Positions 1-5,149 of a stretch of 5,149 nucleotides of DNA are shown piece by piece (within the stretch, counting starts at the first letter, position 1; each line of letters begins with the position of its first letter). Both the position numbers and the translations under genes were made by a program. Origin of the DNA: Alphaproteobacteria bacterium (GTDB lineage: Bacteria; Pseudomonadota; Alphaproteobacteria; Caulobacterales; Caulobacteraceae); the NCBI GenBank assembly GCA_018895795.1, contig JAHINZ010000105.1:1-5149 (forward strand). Direction: 5' to 3'. A model generated the notes under the pieces. That model saw nothing but the letters and a program-made list of their open reading frames with translations, ran no database searches and was not told the DNA's origin.

Positions 1-106
1 AATTATCTTCGGGATGCCGCTACTCTTAGCTCAACAACGAGAACGACGGGAGAAACGGCAGGATCCACGCCTTTCCCACAGCCTCGACGCGCGGACGGCC
101 GCGCCT

Positions 107-138
107 TGGCCGGCCCAATGGCCGGCCCAATGGCCGGA
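107..138. repeat. 12-bp tandem repeat, about 2.6 copies, with hairpin potential
   Basis: The unit TGGCCGGCCCAA occurs at 107-118 and 119-130 and starts a third time at 131-137. Each full unit contains the palindrome GGCCGGCC. The two palindromes (108-115 and 120-127) can pair as an 8-bp stem around a CAAT loop. Alternatively CCGGCC at 122-127 can pair with GGCCGG at 132-137, again around CAAT. The two structures use the same bases and exclude each other. The repeat lies about 120 bases before the katG start, probably in the leader or promoter. Its function is unknown; replication slippage is the simplest origin. Confidence 0.75.
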
Positions 139-248
139 TCGTCGTCACGCGTTTCCTATTGCCAATCGCGCAGACCCCGGCAGCGGCGATCCGCCTCCAA
201 GACCCCCGGGCCCTGAGCGTTGACCCCATCAATCGACCCGCCACGATC

Positions 249-253
249 GGAGA
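249..253 (+). promoter_or_regulatory. katG ribosome binding site
   Basis: GGAGA lies 5 bases before the ATG at 259 and fits a Shine-Dalgarno sequence. It decides the start: the frame is open back to a TTG at 220, but that codon has no comparable site before it, and the 13 extra residues do not look like a KatG N-terminus. Confidence 0.7.
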
Positions 254-258
254 CAACC

Positions 259-2469
259 ATGGATGCCAAACCTGAAGTGCTCAATGAGAGCGGAGCCAAA
301 TGCCCTGTCGTGCACGGGGCCACGAACGCCGGCATGCGGTCCAACCGCGACTGGTGGCCCAACCAGCTGAACCTCCGAATTCTCCACCAGAATTCGGCCC
401 TGTCCGACCCCATGAACCCGGCGTTCAACTATGCCGAGGCGTTCAAGAAGTTGGATCTGGCGGCGCTCAAGGCCGACCTCTATGCGCTGATGACCGACAG
501 CCAGGACTGGTGGCCGGCGGACTATGGCCACTATGGGCCGTTCTTCATCCGCATGGCCTGGCACAGCGCCGGCACCTATCGCACCGGCGACGGCCGTGGC
601 GGGGCTGGGGCCGGCCAGCAGCGCTTCGCCCCGCTCAACAGCTGGCCCGACAACGTCAATCTCGACAAGGCCCGCCGGCTGCTGTGGCCGATCAAGCAGA
701 AATACGGCGCCAGCATCTCCTGGGCCGACCTGATGGTGCTGACCGGTAACTGCGCGCTGGAGTCCATGGGCTTCAAGACCTTCGGCTTCGCCGGCGGCCG
801 CGCCGATGTCTGGGAACCGGAAGAAGACATCTATTGGGGCGCCGAGACCGAATGGCTGGGCGACAAGCGCTACAGCGGTGACCGCGCCCTCGAAAACCCG
901 CTCGCCGCCGTGCAGATGGGGCTGATCTACGTCAATCCCGAAGGCCCCAACGGCGTTCCTGACCCGGTCGGTTCGGGGCGTGACATCCGCGAGACCTTCG
1001 CGCGCATGGCGATGAACGACGAGGAAACCGTCGCCCTCACCGCCGGCGGCCACACCTTCGGCAAGTGCCACGGCGCCGGTGACGCGGCCCTGGTCGGCGT
1101 CGCGCCCGAGGCCGCCGGCCTCGAGGAACAGGGCCTGGGCTGGAAGAGCAGCTTTGGCAGCGGCAAGGGCGGCGACGCGATCGGCAGTGGCCTGGAAGGC
1201 GCCTGGACCCCCAATCCGATCCAGTGGGACAACGGCTATTTCGACAATCTGTTCGGCAATGAGTGGGAACTGATCAAGAGCCCGGCCGGCGCCCATCAGT
1301 GGCGGGCCAAGACCGTGTTGGAGAAGGATCTGGCGCCCGCCGCCCACGATCCGTCCAAGCGGGTTCCGACCATGATGTCCACCGCCGACATGGCGATGCG
1401 CATGGACCCGATCTATGAGCCGATCTCGCGCCGCTTCCACCAGGATCCGGCCGCCTTCGCCGACGCCTTCGCCCGGGCCTGGTTCAAGCTGACCCACCGC
1501 GATATGGGCCCCAAGGCGCGTTATCTGGGTCCGGAGGTCCCGGCCGAGGACCTGATCTGGCAGGACCCGGTTCCCGCCGTTGATCACAAGCTGATCGACG
1601 CCGGCGATATCGCCGACCTGAAGACCAAGATCCTGGAGTCGGGCCTGTCGGTCTCGGACCTGGTCTCGACCGCCTGGGCCTCGGCCTCCACCTTCCGCGG
1701 CTCCGACAAGCGGGGCGGGGCCAACGGCGCCCGGATCCGCCTGGCGCCGCAGAAGGACTGGGCGGTCAATCAACCCGAGCATCTGGCCAGGATTCTGGGC
1801 GTGCTCGCGGGTGTCCAGGCCGCGTTCAACGCCGCCCAGACCGGCGGCAAGAAGGTCTCGCTGGCCGATCTGATCGTTCTGGGCGGCACGGCGGCCGTCG
1901 AGAAGGCGGCCAGGGCCGGCGGCTACGGTCTGGAAGTGGCCTTCTCGCCGGGCCGGACCGACGCCGTCCAGGCGCAGACCGATGCCGAGGCGTTCGAGGT
2001 GCTCGAGCCGATCGCCGACGGGTTCCGCAACTATCAGAAGGCGCGCTACACCATCTCGGCCGAGGAACTGCTGCTCGACAAGGCGCAGCTTCTGACGCTG
2101 ACCGCGCCCGAAATGACGGTCCTGGTCGGCGGCCTGCGCGCGCTGAACGCCAATGCCGGCCAGGTCCAGCGCGGGGTCCTCACCCAGCGCCCCGGCGCGC
2201 TGACCAACGACTTCTTCGTCAACCTGCTGGACATGGGCACGGCGTGGACGCCGACCGCGGCTGATCCGGATCTGTTCGAAGGCCACGACCGCGCGACGGG
2301 CCAGGCCAAATGGACCGGAACCCGGGTCGATCTGGTGTTCGGCTCGAACTCGCAACTGCGGGCCCTGGCGGAGGTCTATGCCAGCGCCGACGCCCAAGCC
2401 AAGTTCGTTCGGGACTTCGGCGCGGCCTGGACCAAGGTGATGAACCTGGATCGCTTCGACCTCGCCTGA
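259..2469 (+). CDS. katG: Catalase-peroxidase KatG
   Basis: Bifunctional haem enzyme that breaks down hydrogen peroxide by catalase and peroxidase reactions. The protein has 736 residues, close to the roughly 740 of M. tuberculosis KatG, and is intact. It has the two tandem peroxidase-like domains of the family; only the N-terminal one binds haem. The distal triad is Arg98, Trp101, His102 (in RMAWHSAGTYR); the proximal haem ligand is His265 (in GGHTFGK), with Trp316 and Asp383 (in RMDPIYE) behind it. Trp101, Tyr224 and Met250 match the Met-Tyr-Trp cross-link needed for catalase activity. Ser310 corresponds to Ser315 of the M. tuberculosis enzyme, and an Arg near 421 (MGPKARYLGP) is the likely mobile arginine. 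The N-terminal KCPVVHG and the C-terminal VMNLDRFD are typical family ends. No signal peptide is seen, so it is probably cytoplasmic. The start at 259 is chosen for its ribosome binding site. A Fur-like regulator follows 119 bp downstream. Confidence 0.97.
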   Translation: MDAKPEVLNESGAKCPVVHGATNAGMRSNRDWWPNQLNLRILHQNSALSDPMNPAFNYAEAFKKLDLAALKADLYALMTDSQDWWPADYGHYGPFFIRMAWHSAGTYRTGDGRGGAGAGQQRFAPLNSWPDNVNLDKARRLLWPIKQKYGASISWADLMVLTGNCALESMGFKTFGFAGGRADVWEPEEDIYWGAETEWLGDKRYSGDRALENPLAAVQMGLIYVNPEGPNGVPDPVGSGRDIRETFARMAMNDEETVALTAGGHTFGKCHGAGDAALVGVAPEAAGLEEQGLGWKSSFGSGKGGDAIGSGLEGAWTPNPIQWDNGYFDNLFGNEWELIKSPAGAHQWRAKTVLEKDLAPAAHDPSKRVPTMMSTADMAMRMDPIYEPISRRFHQDPAAFADAFARAWFKLTHRDMGPKARYLGPEVPAEDLIWQDPVPAVDHKLIDAGDIADLKTKILESGLSVSDLVSTAWASASTFRGSDKRGGANGARIRLAPQKDWAVNQPEHLARILGVLAGVQAAFNAAQTGGKKVSLADLIVLGGTAAVEKAARAGGYGLEVAFSPGRTDAVQAQTDAEAFEVLEPIADGFRNYQKARYTISAEELLLDKAQLLTLTAPEMTVLVGGLRALNANAGQVQRGVLTQRPGALTNDFFVNLLDMGTAWTPTAADPDLFEGHDRATGQAKWTGTRVDLVFGSNSQLRALAEVYASADAQAKFVRDFGAAWTKVMNLDRFDLA
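375..397. repeat. Perfect 9-bp inverted repeat inside katG
   Basis: CCGAATTCT (375-383) and AGAATTCGG (389-397) are exact reverse complements separated by CCACC. Each arm contains GAATTC, giving two such sites 13 bp apart in otherwise GC-rich DNA. The repeat lies about 117 bases into the coding sequence, over codons for the LRILHQNSAL segment, which resembles the usual KatG sequence there. It may therefore be a by-product of the protein sequence. A role as an mRNA hairpin is possible but unsupported. Confidence 0.6.
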
Positions 2470-2486
2470 TTTCGGCGGGCTGATGT

Positions 2487-2517
2487 CTTGGGCGCGGCTG
2501 ATGCGGCCGCGCCCAAG
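2487..2517 (+). terminator. Strong hairpin after katG, possible terminator or attenuator
   Basis: CTTGGGCGCGGC (2487-2498) and GCCGCGCCCAAG (2506-2517) form a perfect 12-bp GC-rich stem 17 bases after the katG stop. The 7-base interval can close further (T-G then G-C) to leave an ATG triloop. No T-run follows on either strand, so it is not a canonical intrinsic terminator. It may slow polymerase, protect the katG mRNA 3' end, or reduce read-through into the regulator gene. Confidence 0.55.
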
Positions 2518-2534
2518 CGCGAAGGTCGGAACAA

Positions 2535-2560
2535 GGCCGCGACGACTCACGATCGCGGCC
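2535..2560. repeat. Inverted repeat upstream of the Fur-like gene
   Basis: GGCCGCGA (2535-2542) and TCGCGGCC (2553-2560) are exact reverse complements around a 10-base spacer. Flanking bases can extend it: AAGGT at 2522-2526 pairs with ACCTT at 2570-2574, and CGG at 2527-2529 with CCG at 2565-2567, leaving AC bulged. The closing pairs end directly before the ribosome binding site. It could be a structured leader or a protein-binding dyad. It is GC-rich and unlike the AT-rich Fur or Irr boxes known in other bacteria. Confidence 0.5.
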
Positions 2561-2574
2561 GGTCCCGACACCTT

Positions 2575-2580
2575 GGGAGG
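2575..2580 (+). promoter_or_regulatory. Ribosome binding site of the Fur-like gene
   Basis: GGGAGG lies 8 bases before the ATG at 2589. It is a strong purine-rich Shine-Dalgarno match and supports this start over the other-frame ORFs that begin upstream. Confidence 0.7.
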
Positions 2581-2588
2581 ACGGTGGC

Positions 2589-3074
2589 ATGCCACACGCT
2601 GTGGAAGCCGTGTTTCGGGATGCGCTTCGCCACGCCGGCTTGCCTGGCCATGGCGCCATGGCGCGTGTTTTCGTCTTGCTGCGCGCCTCGCCGGAGACCC
2701 ATCTCACCTGCGCGCAGGTGGCCGACCTGGTCGCCGAGGCGGGTCTGGCGGTGACGCCGGTCGAGCTCGCGCGCCATCTGGACACGCTGGCCGATCATGG
2801 GCTTCTGGGCCGGCTGCCCACCACGACCTCGGAACCGGTTTTCGACACGGTGGCCGAGCCGCATTCCCACCTGATCTACGAAGAGTCGGCGCAGGTCGTG
2901 GATCTGCACGTCTCACCCGAGACGCTGCTGGCCATGGTCCGCGAGGCGTTGCTGCGGCGCCCGCGAGGCGTGGAGCTTCTTGTGCGCTTCCGACGCGAGC
3001 CACTGACGGCCCGCGAGACGGCGGTCAGCACGCCAACCCCGCAGGACCGGCCGGACCCAGGGCCGTCCCGCTAG
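2589..3074 (+). CDS. Fur-superfamily regulator, Irr/PerR-like, no zinc cysteines
   Basis: Predicted DNA-binding metalloregulator of 161 residues. Residues about 24-76 follow the Fur winged helix (LTCAQVADLV, then HLDTLADHGLLGRL), and about 84-134 follow the dimerisation/metal domain (VFDT, HSHLI, VVDL, ending GVELLVRF). His38, Asp86, His92, His94 and Asp105 line up with the PerR regulatory site of B. subtilis (His37, Asp85, His91, His93, Asp104). The structural zinc cysteines are absent: the usual HLIC-x2-C reads HLIYEES, and the only cysteine is Cys41. That and the FDT and FRRE motifs recall Irr, but the Irr haem motif GCPWHD is not present. The recognition helix reads TPVELARHL where most relatives have ATVYR. 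A proline-rich tail (about 139-161) looks disordered. It lies 119 bp after katG and its stop interlocks with that of mnmA. Family membership is well supported; the signal sensed and the targets are inference. Confidence 0.82.
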   Translation: MPHAVEAVFRDALRHAGLPGHGAMARVFVLLRASPETHLTCAQVADLVAEAGLAVTPVELARHLDTLADHGLLGRLPTTTSEPVFDTVAEPHSHLIYEESAQVVDLHVSPETLLAMVREALLRRPRGVELLVRFRREPLTARETAVSTPTPQDRPDPGPSR

Positions 3075-4279
3075 AGCGTCAGCTCGGCCCGCACGGTGGA
3101 GGCGATGAAACCGCCGCCCAGCACCCGGTCCGGGTCGGCGGGGTCGTACAGCACGCAGGCCTGGCCGGGCGCGACGCCCTCTTCGTGGGTGTCGAACACC
3201 AGGCGAAGTTCGCCGTCCGCCATCGCCAGACGGCCCGGAACGGGTTCGCGGGTCGAGCGGACGCGGGCCAGCACCGGCTGGCCGGCCTCGGCGGCGGCTT
3301 CCAGGCTGTCCTGGCCGCCCAGCCAGTTGCCCTCTTTCAGCACCAGCGAGGCGGTCAGCAGGGCCTCGCGCGGACCGACGATCACCTGACGCTGGTCGGC
3401 GTCGATACGAACCACGAACAGGGGATCGCCGACGGCGATGTTCAGGCCTCGACGCTGACCGATGGTGTAGCGGGTGACGCCCTCGTGACGACCCAGCACC
3501 CGGCCGTCCATGTGGACGATGTCGCCAGGCAGGGCGCCGTGCGGCCGGATCTTGTCGATCACCGTGGTGTACTTGCCCTCGGGCACGAAACAGATGTCCT
3601 GGCTGTCGGGCTTGTCGGCGATGGCCAGGCCCAGTTCGGAGGCCACGCGGCGCACCTCGCTCTTGGGCATGTCGCCCAGCGGGAAGCGCAGGAAATCCAG
3701 CTGGTCGCGCGTGGTGGCGAACAGGAAATAGCTCTGGTCCTTGGACGGATCGGCGGCCCGGCGCAGCTGCGGCCGGTTGGCGCCGGCGGGCTGGCCGCGC
3801 TGGACATAGTGACCGGTCGCCATGGCTTCGGCGCCCAGGTCGCGGGCCACGTCCAGCAGGTCGCGGAACTTGACCGTCTGGTTGCAGCGCACGCAGGGGA
3901 TCGGCGTCTCGCCGCGCAGATAGGCGTCGGCGAACTCCTCGATCACCTGCTCCTTGAAGCGGCTTTCGTAGTCCAGGACATAGTGCGGAATGCCGATCCG
4001 CTCGGCGGCCAGGCGGGCGTCCAGGATGTCCTGGCCGGCGCAGCAGGCGCCCTTCTTGGCGATGGCCGCGCCGTGGTCATAGAGCTGCAGGGTCACGCCG
4101 ACGACGTCATAGCCGGCCCGGGCCAAGAGGGCGGCGGTCACCGTGGAGTCCACGCCGCCCGACATCGCCACCACGACGCGCGCGCCGGCGGGCAGGCCCA
4201 CCGCGTCGCGGGCCATGGCGACCGCGCGGTCTGACAGGGCGTGGTCGAACAGAGTGGGGTCAGCGTCCATCGCGGCCAT
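3071..4279 (-). CDS. mnmA: tRNA-specific 2-thiouridylase MnmA
   Basis: Cytoplasmic enzyme that adds sulfur to C2 of the wobble uridine (U34) in Lys, Glu and Gln tRNAs, using ATP to adenylate the base. The protein has 402 residues, slightly longer than E. coli MnmA because of an N-terminal extension. The ATP pyrophosphatase P-loop SGGVDS is at 40-45. TGHY (155-158), DPSKDQSYFL (177-186) and YTIGQRRGL (271-279) are family motifs. Cys132 (in PCVRCN) and Cys230 (in DSQDICF) match the two catalytic cysteines of E. coli MnmA, Cys102 and Cys199. Cys129 adds a CxxC arrangement where E. coli has DxxC. The C-terminal beta-barrel ends in GGFIASTVRAEL. Two in-frame ATGs compete, at 4279 and 4270 (MAAMDAD); neither has a clear ribosome binding site. 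The gene lies 44 bp after flgL on the same strand and converges on the Fur-like gene. Confidence 0.95.
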   Translation of the reverse strand: MAAMDADPTLFDHALSDRAVAMARDAVGLPAGARVVVAMSGGVDSTVTAALLARAGYDVVGVTLQLYDHGAAIAKKGACCAGQDILDARLAAERIGIPHYVLDYESRFKEQVIEEFADAYLRGETPIPCVRCNQTVKFRDLLDVARDLGAEAMATGHYVQRGQPAGANRPQLRRAADPSKDQSYFLFATTRDQLDFLRFPLGDMPKSEVRRVASELGLAIADKPDSQDICFVPEGKYTTVIDKIRPHGALPGDIVHMDGRVLGRHEGVTRYTIGQRRGLNIAVGDPLFVVRIDADQRQVIVGPREALLTASLVLKEGNWLGGQDSLEAAAEAGQPVLARVRSTREPVPGRLAMADGELRLVFDTHEEGVAPGQACVLYDPADPDRVLGGGFIASTVRAELTL

Positions 4280-4284
4280 ATAGC
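4277..4284 (-). promoter_or_regulatory. Possible mnmA -10 element for a leaderless transcript
   Basis: Read on the - strand, GCTATATG (4284 to 4277) resembles the Caulobacter housekeeping -10 consensus GCTANAWC. It is followed by six bases and then the ATG at 4270, so transcription would begin at or near that ATG. That would explain the missing ribosome binding site and make 4270 the true start (399 residues). The -35 region is poor, and the element overlaps the alternative ATG at 4279, so this is tentative. Confidence 0.3.
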
Positions 4285-4305
4285 GCTTCGACGCCGGTTT
4301 TACGA

Positions 4306-4323
4306 GGCGCGGCGCGCCGCGGC
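4306..4323 (-). terminator. GC-rich palindrome directly after the flgL stop
   Basis: A perfect 14-base palindrome (CGCGGCGCGCCGCG, 4308-4321), containing GGCGCGCC, begins two bases after the flgL stop codon. On the - strand the stem can be lengthened by pairing AGG with CCT around one bulged C. CGTAAAAC follows rather than a T-run, so this is at best a non-canonical terminator. It sits between flgL and mnmA and could separate their transcripts. Confidence 0.35.
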
Positions 4324-5149
4324 CTATTTCAGCACGTTCAGCAAGGACGAGGCCTGCAGGCTTGAAAAGACCTGGGCGGCGGCCTGCACGGCCACCTTGG
4401 CGGCTTCCAGCTGGGTCACGGCCTTGGCCATGTCGACATCGACGATGCCGCCGACCATGCCGGTCAGGGTGTCGGCCTGGTCCTGGAGGTCGGTCTGGGC
4501 GGATTCAAACCGTTTCTGGACGAGGCCATTCTTACCCTGGGTGTTGATGACGTCGCTGTAGGCCGTATCGAAGGTCGGCAGCATGCCCTGCAGGAATGTG
4601 GTCTGGGCGGCGGTCAGGTTGCCGGTGAAGGGTCCGTTGGCCTCGACATAGGCTTGAACCTGCTTGAAGGCGTCGAACACCTTGGTCCCCAGCTTGTCGC
4701 CGAGAACGCCGGTGGACACGCTGGTGTGCTCGTCGACGCGGTTGGTGACGACGTACTGATCGTTCTTGAACAGGTCGGAGGTCGCCGCGGCGGCGGTCAG
4801 GTCGGTCAGGGTGCTGGCGGTGGTCGGGGCGGTGTCGGTCTGGCCGCCGGCGAACACATAGCGGCCGTTCGACTTGGTGTTGACGCCCTGCACCACGCTG
4901 CTGAAGGCCGACTGCAGTTGCTGCATCAAGGTCTGGGCGTTGCCGGCCGCCATGGCGTTGGCGATCGCGTCGCGACCCGTTTTGGTCGCGTCGGCGACCT
5001 GATTGATCCCGGTCTCCTGCATGTCCAGGCGGTTGGTGATCAGCTTGGTCTGGTCGAGCAGGCCGCCGATCTTCGACTGGGCGCTGCGCATCGCGGTCAG
5101 CACCTCGGCGTTCTTGGCGTAGCCCTTCAGATCGTTGGCGACCTTCTGG
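4324..5149 (-). CDS. flgL: Flagellar hook-filament junction protein FlgL (partial, N-terminus missing)
   Basis: Flagellin-family protein exported by the flagellar type III system, which forms the junction between hook and filament. The stop codon is at 4324-4326 and the frame stays open to the window edge, giving 274 visible residues; probably about 30-40 N-terminal residues are missing. A GTG at 5103 lies inside the gene and is not the start, because the reading continues upstream as QKVANDLKGYAKNAE. The N-terminal helical region (visible residues 1-90) leads to NGRYVFAGGQTDTAP (94-108), a typical FlgL motif. A Thr/Ala-rich variable middle follows, then a long C-terminal helix (about 205-274) ending SSLLNVLK, as in the flagellin C-terminal domain. 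FlgL is preferred over flagellin because of the NGRYVFAGG motif and the weak match to a flagellin C-terminus. mnmA follows on the same strand after 44 bp, with no evident functional link. Confidence 0.82.
   Translation of the reverse strand, partial: QKVANDLKGYAKNAEVLTAMRSAQSKIGGLLDQTKLITNRLDMQETGINQVADATKTGRDAIANAMAAGNAQTLMQQLQSAFSSVVQGVNTKSNGRYVFAGGQTDTAPTTASTLTDLTAAAATSDLFKNDQYVVTNRVDEHTSVSTGVLGDKLGTKVFDAFKQVQAYVEANGPFTGNLTAAQTTFLQGMLPTFDTAYSDVINTQGKNGLVQKRFESAQTDLQDQADTLTGMVGGIVDVDMAKAVTQLEAAKVAVQAAAQVFSSLQASSLLNVLK

Larger units (their letters stand above)
1..258 (+). promoter_or_regulatory. katG upstream region and probable leader
   Basis: This stretch precedes katG and holds no credible gene: the short ORFs in it are proline/arginine-rich and have no convincing start signal. 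The first 60 bases are less GC-rich than the rest and contain a small dyad (GCTA-CTCT-TAGC, 19-30), so a promoter there is conceivable, but no clear -35/-10 pair could be assigned. I looked for an OxyR-type dyad (ATAG-N7-CTAT), because katG is commonly OxyR-controlled in proteobacteria, and saw none. The middle carries the GC-rich tandem repeat described separately. A TTGACC at 220-225 resembles a -35 box but has no good partner. The promoter may lie here or upstream of the window. Confidence 0.4.

Noticed and set aside
14..223. Small ORF of 69 residues before katG
   Set aside because: No ribosome binding site, Pro/Arg-rich low-complexity translation, and part of it is produced by the tandem repeat.
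220..248. TTGACC with ACGATC as a katG promoter
   Set aside because: The -10 match is poor, and transcription would start about at 254, removing the ribosome binding site.
220..258. TTG start extending KatG by 13 residues
   Set aside because: The ATG at 259 has a clear Shine-Dalgarno and gives a normal KatG N-terminus; the TTG has neither.
229..2595. 788-residue ORF antisense to katG
   Set aside because: Long reverse ORFs are expected opposite GC-rich genes with biased third positions. The translation is Gly/Arg/Val-rich with no recognisable domain, and the katG strand encodes a full canonical protein.
3053..3068. Small dyad GGAC...GTCC near the convergent junction as a terminator
   Set aside because: Only four base pairs with no T-run, and it lies inside the end of the Fur-like coding sequence.
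2483..4234. 583-residue + strand ORF across the Fur-like gene and antisense to mnmA
   Set aside because: It overlaps two well-supported genes in other frames, its composition is shadow-like (Gly/Ala/His/Arg-rich), and it shows no family motif.
4324..5103. GTG at 5103 as the flgL start
   Set aside because: The reading frame continues upstream to the window edge with flagellin-like sequence, so the gene is truncated by the window and starts outside it.

Overview
The window is high-GC DNA with strong G/C preference at third codon positions, and it looks like chromosomal sequence from an alphaproteobacterium. The catalase-peroxidase, the alphaproteobacterial-style MnmA and the short FlgL-type flagellar protein together fit Caulobacter or a close relative best. 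That placement is inference from the protein sequences, not a database result. There are no mobile elements, CRISPR arrays, tRNAs or rRNAs.

Layout: a non-coding leader (1-258) carrying a small GC-rich tandem repeat; katG on the + strand (259-2469); a 119-bp gap with two perfect inverted repeats; a Fur-superfamily regulator on the + strand (2589-3074); mnmA on the - strand (3071-4279), convergent with the regulator and sharing its stop-codon tetranucleotide CTAG; a 44-bp gap with a GC palindrome and a possible leaderless promoter; and the C-terminal part of flgL on the - strand (4324-5149), cut by the window edge.

The first two genes form a plausible oxidative-stress pair. KatG destroys hydrogen peroxide. 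The regulator downstream keeps all five residues matching the PerR-type metal site (His38, Asp86, His92, His94, Asp105) but has none of the structural zinc cysteines, and its recognition helix is unusual. It is the most interesting item here: a candidate Irr/PerR-like metal or peroxide sensor next to a classical target gene. The two - strand genes, tRNA 2-thiolation and flagellar hook-filament junction, have no obvious link to each other or to the stress pair. The rest of the window is ordinary, well-conserved gene content, and no new multi-gene system is visible.
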